A stretch of 64,000 bases of DNA. Source: Prochilodus magdalenae. Taxonomy: Eukaryota; Chordata; Actinopteri; Characiformes; Prochilodontidae. A model generated the notes under the pieces. That model saw nothing but the letters and a program-made list of their open reading frames with translations. It searched no databases and had not been told where the DNA came from. The stretch lies in NCBI GenBank assembly GCA_024036415.1, contig JAMWET010005007.1, forward strand, positions 186,001 to 250,000, written 5' to 3'. Within the stretch, counting starts at the first letter, position 1, and every line of letters begins with the position of its first letter. The position numbers and the translations under genes are program-made. Shown here piece after piece: positions 9,399 through 22,830 of this stretch.

Positions 9399-12300
9399 CC
9401 TCACCAGACCAAAATTTGTCATGGAATGTCTTATTCCTTGTTTGGAAAATGTGTCGCAAAGCAGATGTTAATTGTCAAAAAGGAGTGATTGCATTTGGGT
9501 GTGCCGAAGGCCATAGTGTGAAAAAGTAGGTGAATTTGCAGGTGGATGTAATTCAGTCTCAGAATTGTACCAGGAAAGGCATCCATGAAGTCTGCCTTGA
9601 TGCAAGAGTGGCTGGACATTGATCCATTCAAAAAGCTGTCCAGCCAATGCCAAATTGAATAGCAGCTCTTATTTGTGCTCATGAAGGTATCATACGCTAT
9701 TAGGTATGTTTTAGTTACAGGTGACCCATTTTTTTGGAGTTTACACACACTCACACACACAGATTAAGAAAATTGGCTTTTACTCATAGGTGAGAGCTTA
9801 AAGAGGTAAAAGATAAAAGAAAGCAAGACAGGAAAACAACAAAAATGTGACAGCAGAGTCTACCTTCCCCTTTCAGCAAAGAAACAAATTTATCTCATGC
9901 AGAAAAGTTAGGTCAATCTCTCAACAAATAAATCTTAACAGTTCTACAAACAAATTGTAATACAGTCCTGTAATATTGATCGACCTTTTCTGATGGTGAT
10001 GTTGCCTGCAGTCATGATTTAGGTTATTTACTTATACAAGCAACCGAAACCATAAGAGTGATCTGTAACATCTATATGAATGCTTGACACACAAGGTGGA
10101 ATACTTGAAGTCAGAATTGATATATTTCAGCTTATTAACAAATGCATGTGTCCAGCTGTACACACGTGGGGGCTTTAAATCAAGATTTATATTTATGACA
10201 GTGGCGTAAAAGTGAAATACACTCTGCAGCTATAGGGAGACCCCAATACTAACTCTTGCATAGTGCTGCTTTAATTACAGCGCTGTGTTTCAAATTTGTG
10301 TTAATAGTACACTACATAGTGATATTCTTAGAGAATACTTATATTACTTAACAGTGATATAATTTCATAACTTCGTTTTATCTTTGAGGTAAATGACATA
10401 AGCCCACAAAACTAGTCAATAATAAACATTATTTTTTATCCCACTGCTATAGTACAGCATTAAACAAGGTATATTTGATTGGGTCATCAAGTGCGACTTA
10501 TGATAGTGAGTCATATTCTAACCTCATTCTGACATCAATCAAATGTTGATGGTTCCTCTTTCCTTTTGATAATTTAAGGACAGGTAGCCACTGAAATGAG
10601 CAGTAAATACAATAATAGCTGAAGCTCTTGGCAGAAGATGTCTTCTAGACTGTTAAGAAATGAAGAGTGAGGAGGATTTCCTTGTTTCTTATGATAAGAG
10701 TGGACACTATAACGTACTAATGATACGTTGCCACATATGATATGTTGCCATATACGATTTGGATAATGTTAATGGATACAGTTTTTTAACAGTTTTAATA
10801 TATGAATGATTCTTTGCATGGTTAAATGGTTATTTACATTATGTCTGAAGATCTTTTGAACTGTTAAAAGGTTCTTCACACAAAATTGAAGAGTATAGTG
10901 ATGCTATGCTAAGACATAACTTCACTAAAGTGATATTGCTTAACTAAAGTTTCATTGTTGGGGTCACTTTCTTCTAATGTGCCTCGCTTTATTTATTCTC
11001 CAGGATGAATTATATTTGAAGCTAGTAATGTGGATGTTCTCCAGTTTGTGTAGATGCATTAGCAAATCAGCAAATAATACAGAAATGGAAGACACACTCA
11101 ATAAAAGCACTGTAAAACAATGAAATAAAAATATGATGTCCACTTAATGTCTCTATACTGCATACTGCTTGCATTTCTAAATTTATATGAGTTATGAGTT
11201 ATATCAGTTAGTTTTCACTTTAATGCATGTTAATGACATCATTTTATTAAATATATGAAATAAAGATACAGTGATGTAGTGTTCTGAAACAGAGAGTGGG
11301 TTCATACAAGTCTATACAACTGAATGCAGTGGTAAGACTGCACCATTCTTGATCACTCAGTTTGACTCTAGCGAGACACATGCTTGAAATCTGAGTGACC
11401 AGCGATGCGTTCACATCATTAAAACTTCTCGCGTCCACCACAGTCAGTGTCAGGTATTGCGACAGCAGTGACCTCTGAGGTTGAGGTCATTGCAGAAAAG
11501 AGAACAGAGGGTCTGTCATATGCCTAATGTCTCGGAATGTCCTGGAAGCGACTAGAAAGAAGCTCTTTCAAATTTGGCCCTAATCAGAGTCATGTTCCTT
11601 ATTCAATTTAGGAGGACACTTGGATGGAAGACGTTGTCCTTTCTTCACAGCTCATTCATTCCCAGAGTTGAGGAGGGAGGAATTCAAATTTTTGGAAGTT
11701 TATGTTCTTTTCTAGCCTTGCCATTATTCCATGCATTGGGTGTGTTTGGATTCATTCTCCCCTTAGCATATTGTTATACCATTGTGTGCACTGCAACAAA
11801 CGTAATGAGAAGTCAAATCATATATAAATTTATGTATATTTCTGGGCCAAATTATGCAACATGATACAGTTAGAAGGCTATTCACATGTTAAAACTTGGC
11901 TTCACATGTCAAAAACTCACTAAATCTCTGAGATGTATAACTTGTACTGAATGATAACCATTGTTATATGGGCTGACCAGAGCCAGGTAGTTTTTTGCTT
12001 CTGGTTTGCCATGTTCTAAAAATGGTCTTTGGATGGAGCATCCCACCCAAATAATGTAGGTAGTCAGAAGCAGCCTAGTTCAGAACAAAGCTCTCTTCAT
12101 CCAGTCGGTGAGGTGCAAGTGATTTCAATTACAGCTGTGAGTGCTGTTTACTGAGTCTGAGGTCAAAGGGTCATCGGTGAGCCAGTCTGATCTTCAAAGT
12201 TGCACGGAGAGCTCTGCCTTTCTGTGGCTGCCCACCTCTATTGGAGGAAACACTGTGTGGCTGTTCTCTCTAGGAGAGGAGTTCACACATTAGGTTTTGG

Positions 12301-12847
12301 CTGGCTTATTGGCGCTGCAGTGTTTAGAAATGTCTGTGCTTGTGCATTCTGTACACAGGCTAATCAGACTTCTGTGAAAAAGCCTTCTAACCTTTAGAAG
12401 TCACAACAGTATAGTCTGTTACTTGAACAAGCAGAGACATTCTGTTGAAAATGTCAATTCTAAATATTCAAACACTTGACATTTGAAGAAGAGATATTTA
12501 TTCATAATTTTTGATGATTTTTGTCTTTCATGTAGAGTTATACTTTTTGGTTGTCTTTCATCTACATTGAAACGCAGAGAAAAGGTCTTGATTAGAACTT
12601 GTCAATACACAACATGAATGTAAATGTAATTATTTGATTCACAAATGACTATATAGGTAGTTATGTTAGTAAGTGAGCACAATTCTCTACAAAACAATAC
12701 AAAAACTATTGCACTTGCAGTAAAAACAGCAGTACAAGTAATTATATGTCTAAGGAGATTAGATATAAGATAATACACTTGCATGAGAAAGGCAAGTGAC
12801 AATGACAAAACACATGGAAAAGTAAAATGTAACGAAATGTACTAAAA
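9399..12847. other. Intergenic DNA, no gene recognised
   Basis: AT-rich sequence with only short, unrecognisable open frames. One tandem receptor half-site pair at 12160-12173 is listed separately. I see nothing else that I can support. Confidence 0.5.
12160..12173 (+). promoter_or_regulatory. DR2 nuclear-receptor half-site pair
   Basis: AGGTCA-AA-GGGTCA: two half-sites in direct repeat with a two-base spacer (RAR/RXR or TR4-type spacing). Single site without gene context; could be chance. Confidence 0.22.
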
Positions 12848-13330
12848 ATGCCAACCAATTGGACTCCTAACAACTGTGTAAGATCTGGCGGACCACCAAA
12901 ACTGTCACTGTCAAATAAAGAGTATTCAAAGCTGTCATCAGGACAAATCCAACTCTGCCCTTGCCTCAGATCTGAAACAAATCTGCAGGTGTGTCTTGTT
13001 CATCCATTAACTCTTAGAAGACTAAGGGTCTGAAAGGACGTGTAGCTGTCAGGAAGCCGTAATTGAGCAAATAGAGCAAATCAAACAAAAAACTTGCTGG
13101 TGTTTTCAGAGCTATGGACTGACTACTCTAGAATCTTGACTTCAATATTACTGAATGTGTTTAGGACAACTTAGATTGTAAGATATAGAAAATGCAACCA
13201 ACCTGTAAAACTGAATTCTGAAGAGGTGAAACATTCATGTGGATTTCTTTCGAAACATATAAATCAGAAAAGTCTTACAAAAACAACCTTCTCTGTAATA
13301 AAGGCAGAGTGGACATATTAAATGCTTAAA
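12848..13330 (+). mobile_element. Tc1-like transposase relic (family A, copy 1)
   Basis: The frame from 12848 encodes GGPPKLSLS, which resembles the linker between the two HTH motifs of Tc1 transposases. It is followed by degenerate sequence that matches copies at 22441-22830 and 51970-52200. Shared blocks include GTGTAGCTGTCA near 13040 and AAAATGCAACCAAC near 13190. Several stops and indels make it non-functional. I saw no terminal repeats. Family assignment is by eye. Confidence 0.6.
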
Positions 13331-14149
13331 CATTTTGTATTATATTTGGTTATTGAGGCTTTTTTCCAGACACTAAAAAATAGCACTACAACAAAGTATT
13401 TAACTCTAGATATTTAAGAGCTAATGGTTTAAAATAAAATAAGCGGCTCATCAGAGATTAAAGAAGAACACATCCCCAAATCAGTCATTAAGCAGAGAGA
13501 GTATGCAGACAGATCTGACTGACCTTTGACCCCTGTGACTTGAAGGGTCTCCAGATCCTGCTTCCTTTTCTTGCCAAACTGAAATATAAGCAACATGTCT
13601 AAACCGCTCCACTGTCAACCAATTAATCAAATTAACATGGACCTCGGAGCACAAGAGGCAAGAAAAATCAATTTGTTTTAGTATGCGGGAACTTCCTCTG
13701 GAGTGGCCGGAGAGGTGGGATGGGCAGAGAGGCCAGAGGAAGTTGGGATTGGGGACTACCCTGCCTGAAGGCCTTCCTGTCAACAATGGACTATAATGCG
13801 GCTGTCCCACAGGCACTCTCAACATACTAGAGGCAGTGTTGGAAAAACTGCCAGCCACTAATAGACAGCTCTACGTATATTTACATATTGCATGGCAATG
13901 CATGTTTCTTTTATGTGAAAAGAGATATTATCAGATATTTTGACATCAGAAAAAAAGGCATTCTGTCAGAGTCCAAGCTTTGCCATGCAGCCATTTCAAA
14001 ATGGGCCAACAAAAACAAGTCTTTTAGCCATCAGGAAGCTAATTACAGGTACGCCACTCAAGTCAATAGGATCAGGTACATAAATGTCCCCAGTACAGCC
14101 TTGTGTCATTTTTTACAGCACAGTCTAGAGGTAACTGACATCAAATTTG
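13331..14149. other. Intergenic DNA with a DR1-like site
   Basis: GC-richer between about 13480 and 13860. A 125-codon minus-strand open frame (13481-13858) matches nothing I know. The DR1-like element at 13520-13532 is the only discrete site I would point to. Confidence 0.45.
13520..13532 (-). promoter_or_regulatory. DR1 nuclear-receptor element
   Basis: On the minus strand GGGTCA-A-AGGTCA, a good PPAR/RXR, HNF4 or COUP-TF site. It lies in a GC-richer stretch, as does the DR1 at 5508. Confidence 0.33.
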
Positions 14150-15160
14150 ACCCAATATGGCACGTTTTGTTACTTTGGGTCTCTACTCCTGCACGCTGGA
14201 TTTAAAACAAACAAAAGACTGAGATTAAAGTGCAAGCTGTCAGCTTTCATTTGAGGCTATTTACATCTATACTGGATGGACTATACAGGAATGAAAGCCT
14301 TTTACATGTAGTCTTCTTGTTTCAGGGGATCATAAGTAATTGAACAATTGGCCATTTCAATAGACCAGCTGTGTGCCATTGCAGCATTATTTGTGCCCAA
14401 GAGAGCTAACAAAAGGTCTAGAGTTGATTCTAGATGTGACATGCATCTGGAGTTTGTTGGTTTTGTCTCTCATCATGAGGGCCAAAAAAATGCCGAATTC
14501 CGGTAAAACAGCCCATCGCAAGGCAGCAAAATCAGGATAATTGAATCAGAGGCGCAACGTTTGACTGTTTCGGGATCAACTGTTTGGTACGTTGATAAAG
14601 AAGCAAGAATACACTGGTGAGCTTGGCATTAGCAAACAGACCACAGAAGATCACAGCAGTGGATGACTGGAGAACAGTTTCAATCATGAAGAAGCTCTAT
14701 TGATCAAATCAAGAACACTCTCCAGGATGCCAGCAGATGTGCCAGGAACTACCATAAAGAAAAGAATGACCTGCATGACCTCATAGGTTTACCACGAGAT
14801 CCAAACCACTGGTAAGTCTCAAAATTATGAAGGCCAGGTTACAGTTTGGAATGAAGTGTTAAACTCACGATCCAAAACAAATCACCTCATCTGTGAAACA
14901 TGATGGCACAGGCGTGTATGGCAGTCAGTGGAGTTGCCCTACTTCTCTTTATTGATGATATGACTGCTGACAGCAGCAGCATGATGCATATTGAAAGTTA
15001 CAAATCCTTAGGTTCAAGCGAATGCCTGAAAGTCTGAGGACGGCGCTTCACAGTGACCCGAAACGCCCTGCCAATAAAACTATGGAGTTTTTTACGGCCG
15101 AAAACTCGACTGTTCTTGACAGGTCAAGTCAACTGGCGGACTTGAATCCTATTCAACAGG
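14150..15160 (+). mobile_element. Tc1-like transposon relic, 3' truncated
   Basis: Resembles a common vertebrate Tc1 family: a long terminal-repeat-like 5' part from about 14165, then a decayed transposase. Traces in order: TCAACTGTTTGG near 14577 (HTH), CAAGAACACTCTCCAGGA near 14710, the GTGAAACATGATGGCAC region near 14895, HSDPKR at about 15049 (remnant of the second catalytic Asp motif) and LADLNPIQQ ending about 15159. Where active proteins have NPIE, this copy has CAA (Gln) at 15154-15156. Similarity stops soon after, so the C-terminus and right repeat are missing. Many stops and deletions; non-autonomous fossil. Confidence 0.8.
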
Positions 15161-16055
15161 TCATCACTATAATGCAATTTTATAGAAGTAGGACTATATA
15201 CATTTTGACTTTAATGCATGTCCAAGGAAGTTTGTTTTTCATTTACCTCTGACATAGTTTGTCAGGCAAGACATTTTTGGTATCCGAAGTCTTCATTAAG
15301 GTTATCAGTAGTGTTATCTAAAGTAGCTGCACTCAGTTTTCAGCTACACTGTAAAATTCTGTACACTGTTATAGTTTACAGTAAGTAAAACCACATCTAC
15401 AAGTCAACAAGATATAGCAGGACATGGACATGCAAAATTGTTATGAGAACTTTTAGGAACATAATTACTGGAAATATTTGAACTAACTTGAGTTCTAGTG
15501 ATTGTCAACAAGATTGTAGCTACAGTGCTAAAATAAAATGCAAAATTTGGGTACCAAACATGCCTTGGTTGATGGCTATGTCTCTCTCTCTTTTTTTTGC
15601 CAAACCATTTATTTAAAGTAATGCAATTTTATTTTAAGCAATCCTATTGGTTGTTTTATCCTACAAATGTTCACACAGTGTAAAGAGCAGCTGGTATCCT
15701 TGGTAACCCTCAGTAATACTGTTGTATTTCATTTACATAATGTAATTTTTTTTGTGCAAATGCAATTATTTCAGATGAATGAAGCTACAGGCCTGTTTTC
15801 ACCATGATATGGTAAAACTTACATATTTTCACCCAGTAGATTCAGTACTGTATAACATTCATGTTTTAAAAATGTTACTCTTTTTTTATGAAATTTGAAT
15901 TGAAAAAAAAAAAAAGAAAAAGAACACTAAAAAGAAAGTAAAAGAATTTGCCATCAATCTTGTCAGTAAAAATGTCCCACTAAAGTAATCACTGATTGCA
16001 AATATTTAAAATATTATGTAAAACTATACTAAACACACCAATTACACAACCAGAT
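15161..16055. other. Intergenic DNA, no gene recognised
   Basis: AT-rich; contains an A-rich low-complexity run at about 15901-15945. No feature otherwise. Confidence 0.5.
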
Positions 16056-16124
16056 TCTTTGTAAAGCGGCTTTGTGACAACATCTGTTGTAAAAAGCGCT
16101 ATGTAAATAAATCTTGACTTGACC
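16056..16124 (+). mobile_element. Solo 3' end of an L2-like retroelement
   Basis: Short sequence of the type GTAAAGCGGCTTTGTGACAA followed by AAAAAGCGCTATGTAAATAA and a short CTTGA tail. This resembles the conserved 3' end of fish L2-type LINEs and the SINEs that use them. No coding portion is attached. It is probably a 5'-truncated insertion. Confidence 0.6.
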
Positions 16125-19100
16125 AATTACTCATTCAAAAGGGGCTGGACTGGAATTCCTATATCATTCACTCAGTACATACTGTAGGTTTGTTATATAT
16201 GGGTATTTGTATGTATTCAAATGCTACAAAGTGTTTTTTACCACATTTTTTAACTATTTCATGACTGTTGCCGTGTATGTATGCAAAAATGTGCAGGCCC
16301 TTGGTCAAATCACATCATTTGTTGAAAGTAAAAGTAAGTAGACAAAAAGAATAAACTTCTGCACATTTCAATGCACTATTACTTTGCTTAATTTAATATG
16401 TTGAGAATAAAGTAAAATATCAAATGTGGCCTGTGTGAAAGTTATATTAAAAAGATTTTTATAAAAAATTGTGTTTTAAAAATGACACATTCAAATTTAT
16501 TCCCTGTTAATTTAACTTTACTTTAAAAAATCGGAATGCATATTTAATTAGAAGTTTTTGTTGTTAGTTTGTTTGCTTAGAACTGCAAATAAGACTGAAA
16601 CACATTAGCCAGAAAAGCCACATTAGAATTAGAAAACTAATTCAATCCCAATCCAATGTGCTGAGTACAAAACACCAAAAACTGTCTCAGTGTCCAATCA
16701 CATATGGGCTGCAATGTATATAATTCTCACTGTACATAAATGACACACAGAAGGTGGATTGCAGGCAGATTTGGATCTGAGCGGGTGGTGTTGCCTGTGT
16801 CTTCAGTGAAAGGGAAATGAAGAAAAGCAGCATGCGGTGCTCTGGTGCAACGCTTTGTACTGCACTCTGCTCAGGGCCAGCTGCTGAAATAAGCCCTGCT
16901 TCCTGCCTGGGAATCAGTAGCTATGATTTGAAATAAAATTTTACTGCCTATCAGGAATAGCAAGCTTCAGCCCGGCTATCCCAGACGCCACAGCCATGAT
17001 TTAATGCGCTGTCTGCACAGTCAGTGGTCCAAGACTATTAGTGTAATGAGGTTTGAATATATCTAGAAACATATGTTTTCACCATAAAGACTTTATGATT
17101 TTGTAATAGTGTTAGAAAATACCATTTAACAACACACTATTAGCGCAAAGTTGTCGCAAAAGTACTCTAATGTAGTAGTTACTGTTTCCAGCTGTGGCAG
17201 AAGGAAAGGGAGACTTTTCACTGGGAACGTTAAAAACAATGCAATATGATGACATTCCATACTAGAGGTTAAGAGGTGACATTTTGGAAATATCGGATCT
17301 GCTTAGGTGAGTGGGTAAACCGCATGTCTTCTGCTATTAAAAAAATAATGTCGCATTTTTCAACCTTTTTAACCTAATCTTTATCTGCTATATCTGTATC
17401 AAAGTACCAGTTGATACGGACACATCTATTGAAATGGAAACATTTTCACTTTAAATGGATTAATAATGGAAACAGAGGAGAGGCTGCTTTGGTCTTGTTT
17501 TTATTGAAGTTGTTAACCATATTCTTAGACACGGCAAATACAGTTAAGTTGAAAATACTGGAATATTTGTTTACAGATGGACCAAAGTCTATTCATATCT
17601 GTTTTGATTTTGTTGGTACCCAGGCCTTTAGGGAAAAGAAGAAAAAGGGATGATTCAAACATGAACAAAAAAGAAGAGCCTGACTTACCCTTCGAAATGC
17701 ATTTATACATCATGATGCATCAATCTGAATGATGTAGAACATTCAGAACAATCCATTCAAATTGGATTCTAAAAATAATAGTTCAGCTTGCCCTCATTTT
17801 TGGGCCAAAATAATATGTACACAATTTTTAAGTGGGGAAAAAACTAATGTCTAATTGTCTATTCCTTTGCTGCCTAAGTAGTTAATCTGTTTATATTTTT
17901 AAAGATAATTCTGAATCATCCCAAAATAGTCCAATACAGCTCTGTCATGGTAAAATGTGAATCTTATTAAGTTTTGTTAATTTTGTATGCTAAAATATGT
18001 GAACACATCCTCTACAGTGAACACACATACTTCTATAAGGCCATATTTTAATAATATATTAAATCCAGCAAATAAACAGTAATTGTTTTCATATTAAAAC
18101 ATTAAATGTATGGATGTGTACTCATTTTCACTTCAGCTAATCATGCAATCAGACCAGCTGTGCTAATATTTAGCAAAATATGTAATTTTAACACCTACTG
18201 GCACCTCGAAGACTCAGCTTGTATTGTAAAGGACAGGACACTCCTAGCTTGTACAAAGCGAATTAGGCCTAGACAGTATACAAACTTTAAGCCAGGGGTC
18301 CCATGTGTCCTTGCACAGCTGGATTAAACCTTAATCTAATTTTTTGCCTAGAGACTTCTTTGGGCCCGTAGGTATAAAACATGATTACAGGTGACACACT
18401 AAGATGTGTGAGGCTAGCCATGTGAGGGGAGGGTGAGGAATGAAAGTGAGGGCCTAACTTGATTATAGGTCTGGGCAGAGAGTTTGCCAGGGAGGACAGG
18501 GACAGACTCTGTGCTGTAATGCACAGCCGGGCCTGCTGGCCACGTGCCGATCAGGACTTGTGACTCGCACTCAAAGGTAACGACTGTGACTGGGGTCGAG
18601 TGGACAAAGGCCCCACTCAGCAGATGCGCTTTTATTTTCTGCTTTATATCCATGCGCTCTGCCCTTCTATTGCTGATTCAATTACAGCTAATCACTCAAT
18701 TCAAATCACATGCACCCAGCAAGTAAATAAGGCCCTCAAACCCACAGACGCAAAGCTATGTTGTTTTCCTCAAGCATTCTGGGGCGGAATGTTAGCGTAA
18801 CAGTGCCAGATCATTGTCCCATATGTAGCACCTGTATTCAGCCTGGGAAACCCATAAAGAGTAAGAAGAGTTCGCAACGATAGCATAACGTGAACTATAT
18901 TGTTCACATTGGTCCATATATAACCTTTTAGAGGAATATAATAAGGTCAGGAGACGTTTTTTCAACAATAAAATGGTCTGCTGCTCACTTTACCTGCTGG
19001 GACCAAAGCACAATGGCTTCTCCAGGCCATAAATTCTGTGATGTGGACCACTGCTGGAGGCCTGTTTGCTTCAGATGTCTTGTAAGGAACTGGAATTTCA

Positions 19101-21340
19101 CACTAGTGAAGAGAAAACAATTATCGAATACCTCTTAATGGTGTGTTTTACTGCGTCCTTGCTTTTATAATGCACCGTTGGCTTTTAGAGCACTCGTTTA
19201 GATGCATTCATTTCAGACCCACTCATCAGGGCATAGGGTTGACCAATCAGTTATGTGTCTCGAGGTTCGGTCCTCATGAGCCACATGAAAAACTGAAAAC
19301 TACAGTGCTTCCTTTGCTCCAGTGGTGGAATCACTGGGGGTAAAAAAGAGGGAGAAAAGGAAATGGGGTTTGACATGTTGACTTAGGGAAAAATCCCCCA
19401 GGACCCCTCAATGGACAGCTATTAAAGTTTAATTGCTCACCTCCTTTGGAAGTTATCTGGGCTATGGTGGTACAAGTGTGGGATACAGAGGCGGGCGGTG
19501 AAGGGTTTGAGTTCATTCAGCAAGGTATTACGTATGTAACACCTGTCTGTAAAAAGGTGGAGCGGTTCAGCTTGGGACTCCAACCCTTCAGTGTAACTAC
19601 GATGTAGGAAAGTTATCAAACAAAAGTACCAACTTTGGGAAGGAGTGTTTTGGATGGGATCAACAAAGAATTTCCACAGTCAAGCCAGCTTCCTGTGCGC
19701 TCGTAGGAAAAACAGAGTGCGTCTGAGCTGTGTTGCAGGGCCATTTGCATAATTCACTTTGATGGCTAGATATTAACCCTCCGTCTTTGCTCGTTTTTGT
19801 ATCTGAAGATTACAAAGGGGCTATTTCCAGCGCCGTGCAGACTACCAGGACGAGACTATCAAAGGAAGGCAGTGGGCTTTCAAGTCAGGACACTTCGATT
19901 GTGTTACAGATTGGTTCCAGGTGAGGCGGCTTTGGGAGGCTCAGCCAGAGGAAAATTGCCCTCCATGAAGTGCCGGGCAAGAGGGAGCGAGGCTTCACGG
20001 TTGGGATGGCATTCCGGAATTCCAAAACTACTCACGTTTGGCGGGATTTGAAGGGATGAAGGCCGGGCCTCCGAGATCTTGTTGTGGTGATCGTCTACAT
20101 ATTAAAAGCTAAGCAAGCTGAAGGGACTAGCATCACACAGCTTAGTAAATAGCCTGCAATTTTGTCTCCCAGGGTGATTTTGGACAGACATTTTCCAGCT
20201 CTTTTCCTTTATTTATTTTCATTGGGCATATTTTTCCTTGTTAGAAGTATCACTTTGCTTGCTAATATGGTCTCGGAATGTGACAGTTGTACTCTTTTCT
20301 GTTCCAGTGTCTGCTGACAAATAATCACAGTGTACCAGCAAACACTTGCTTACATTTGCTCCACTGGAATTTGTAATTTTCAACATGTCACGTTTTATCA
20401 GGGAAGGCCATTGCTTTAACTTGTGCCTCATATCTATTTTATATTTATATGTATGTATATATGTATATGTAAATGTATGTATGTTTTCATTATTAAATAA
20501 TTGTTATATGTTGATATGCTGTTATATTATATGTAGTTTTGAGTATTTTATATTTAGCAGTCTCTGAAATATGTGGTAACAATTCCATACTTTCATACAA
20601 TACGTAGGTAATCTTCATCCCGATGCACTAGACCTCGGCTATGATTCTTCATCTCTACCATAGCTCTATTCCCTCTATTATACACATAAACAACTCAGAG
20701 GGTCTTTCTCTGTGGTGAAATATGACTGCCTGACATCGCAGAACATTATTGCCTCTCCTGTAATACACTTCCAGTGGTCATCTTCTTTCAATAGATAACG
20801 CTGTTCTCACCAGATTTCAAAGCCAAGCTCGTCTTCACAGTTAAACGCATCATAAACCAATTCTTCCTGAAACACTGAGCAGATCTCTCCAAGCCTCACA
20901 TACTGGAAGTGCAGTCCTGGGCTCCTGTGCCTGCTGCATATTATATTAGGATGATTTAAAACAGGCTGGAGGTGAGAGCACTAATCAGACCAAGCCAGAA
21001 GAATGTCAGGCGCTCACCAGCACTCTGGAATCTACTGGAATTAATATTTTGCTTAGCTGTTTAAACATATTTGTAATATTTAATTATTCAAACTATTATG
21101 GGATGTTTCTTTAACGTATGACAGCTCGTTTAAAAGCTTAAAACATGGCATATAATATAGTACATTGTTTAGATTGTTTAGTTATTTTAACAGTCCTCTG
21201 TAAACTGTATTGTTGCTCTTGTTTGAAGGTGGAGTAGGATATTTATTATAGATATATTTTGCCTAATTTTCTTGATATACTCTTTTCATAGCAATCAATA
21301 AATCAAAAGCTCTGACAATAAAAAGAAAATAATCATTATA
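16125..21340. other. Intergenic DNA; one candidate regulatory stretch
   Basis: No gene recognised. GC-richer patches occur at about 16740-17010, 18400-18780 and 19640-20060. The last contains ETS, octamer and TCF/LEF-like motifs (listed separately). A TATG/TATA-rich simple stretch lies at about 20437-20560. Confidence 0.45.
19686..19764. promoter_or_regulatory. Candidate enhancer: ETS, octamer and TCF motifs
   Basis: Within about 80 bp: CTTCCTGT (ETS core, 19689-19696), ATTTGCAT (exact reverse-complement octamer for POU factors, 19743-19750) and CTTTGATG (TCF/LEF-like, about 19757-19764). The surrounding text is mixed-complexity and looks conserved rather than repeat-derived, but that is an impression. 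No nearby gene start. Confidence 0.25.
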
Positions 21341-21690
21341 CAGCTCTGGAAATAAATAAGAGGCCATTTCAGTTTCTTCTTAAATCAGCATCTCCACATG
21401 TACAGCAGGTTCTTACTGAGGAACAGAAGGTTCAGTTCTAGCAGTATTGGCAGATACAGTGAGTGTCTGGTCCATCAGAACAAAGTCAATCAGCAAACAC
21501 ACAGGACAGCACAGCTACAGACTGACTCTCTACTGACCGTGATGAGCTCCACCTCATTCGAATATCACTTAACCACAGTAAGACGACCTCAAGTGACCTA
21601 CAGAAAGACTGGCGAGTGGTGGCTGGGGTGAAATGCACAGCGAGCAGGGTTAAAAAACAGGCTTCTGGAGCATCATTAGTCACTTTCTAA
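21341..21690 (+). mobile_element. Tc1-like transposon relic (N-terminal part)
   Basis: Begins with CAGCTCTGGAAATAA directly after a TA, matching a common fish Tc1-family terminus. From 21544 a 44-codon frame reads through the helix-turn-helix region (motifs SSDLQKDW and VVAGVKC), which resembles the N-terminus of such transposases. The long left terminal region is mostly deleted, and nothing of the DDE domain remains. Deleted, non-functional copy. Confidence 0.65.
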
Positions 21691-22440
21691 ATAAACAGAT
21701 CTAACATGCAATATTTAATCTGGAATTTGGGAGGCATGTTTCCAGTAAGGTATAGAATAAAACAGAACTGCTCGTTTTGGTCAAACACAAACCCATAAAC
21801 TGCAAAACTAGAGAAACTGATCATTTTGAGGTGGTCTCTTAAATTATTATGTATGTGGAAGCCACATGATTGAAAAAAAAACCCCTGTCCAATCATTTCA
21901 TCAGAACAAATTAAAGAATGTAATGGCCTACCTGCCTGTCTGTCTACCTACTTCCCTTATAACCTTCCCAATCAGTTTGTTATATGACACTACACACGTG
22001 CATGCAGAGTTGAAACGTAGCAAGCTATGTTCACAGGAATGACAGAGAAAGTTATAGAGGTACCTACAACTGTTTGCACTGCTAAAGAAAGGAATAGAAA
22101 GACAAAAAGTAGAAAAGATGTTGAACTAAAGAGACATGAGTGAATGCCAGTGTATATGCTCAATGATGCCTGCATTGCCTGTAGTTTTGAAACATTTGAT
22201 GCCATTTATCTTGTCTATAAATCTATATTGACATTGTGGACCTCTCTTTTTTTGTTGCGTTTTATCTTAACTAGCTTACGTTTCTGGTTTCTACAAAAAT
22301 AAAGTATAATGTATGTGTCATTCCCATCCAAAATAGCAATTTTGGACATCTTTTTAATCTCTATAGTAAATTAGATATAGGAAACACTTGCATTCAGAAG
22401 AGGGAAGTTTCTAAATATGAAGTTATTATTAAAAGATATG
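21691..22440. other. Intergenic DNA, no gene recognised
   Basis: AT-rich sequence; no recognisable gene, repeat or regulatory site. Confidence 0.5.
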
Positions 22441-22830
22441 GAATGGGAAACCATGCAGGACCTGGTGGACCATCAACATAAAAAGTACTTAAAACTTTCA
22501 TCTTTAAGAGTGGGAAGAAAATCAAGCTCCACTCCTGCTTCAGTTTTAAACAATCTAGAGTGTGTTTCTGTCCATCCTTTCACTGTGAGAGGAAACAATG
22601 CTATGCCTCGTCTGCAAGGATGTGTAGCTGTCAAGAAGCTGTAATGAGAAAAGGAAACAAACCAAACAAAGAAGCTACTGGTGTTCTGACCAGTGGATAA
22701 TCAACCGTGAGAAGCAGAAAATGCAACCAACTTCTAAAACTGAAGTTTGGAGGTAAGGAGGAATATCTCCTCACCAAGGTCACTTACCAAAAACTCCTCA
22801 GTAAAGTCTTTCACAAAGAAATATATATAT
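22441..22830 (+). mobile_element. Tc1-like transposase relic (family A, copy 2)
   Basis: The best preserved of three related fragments (others at 12848 and 51970). The frame ending at 22644 reads TVRGNNAMPRLQGCVAVKKL, which fits the end of the Tc1 HTH region just before the catalytic domain. Downstream blocks GAAGCTACTGGTGTTCTGAC and GAGAAGCAGAAAATGCAACC recur in the other copies. No DDE domain is left. Confidence 0.6.
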
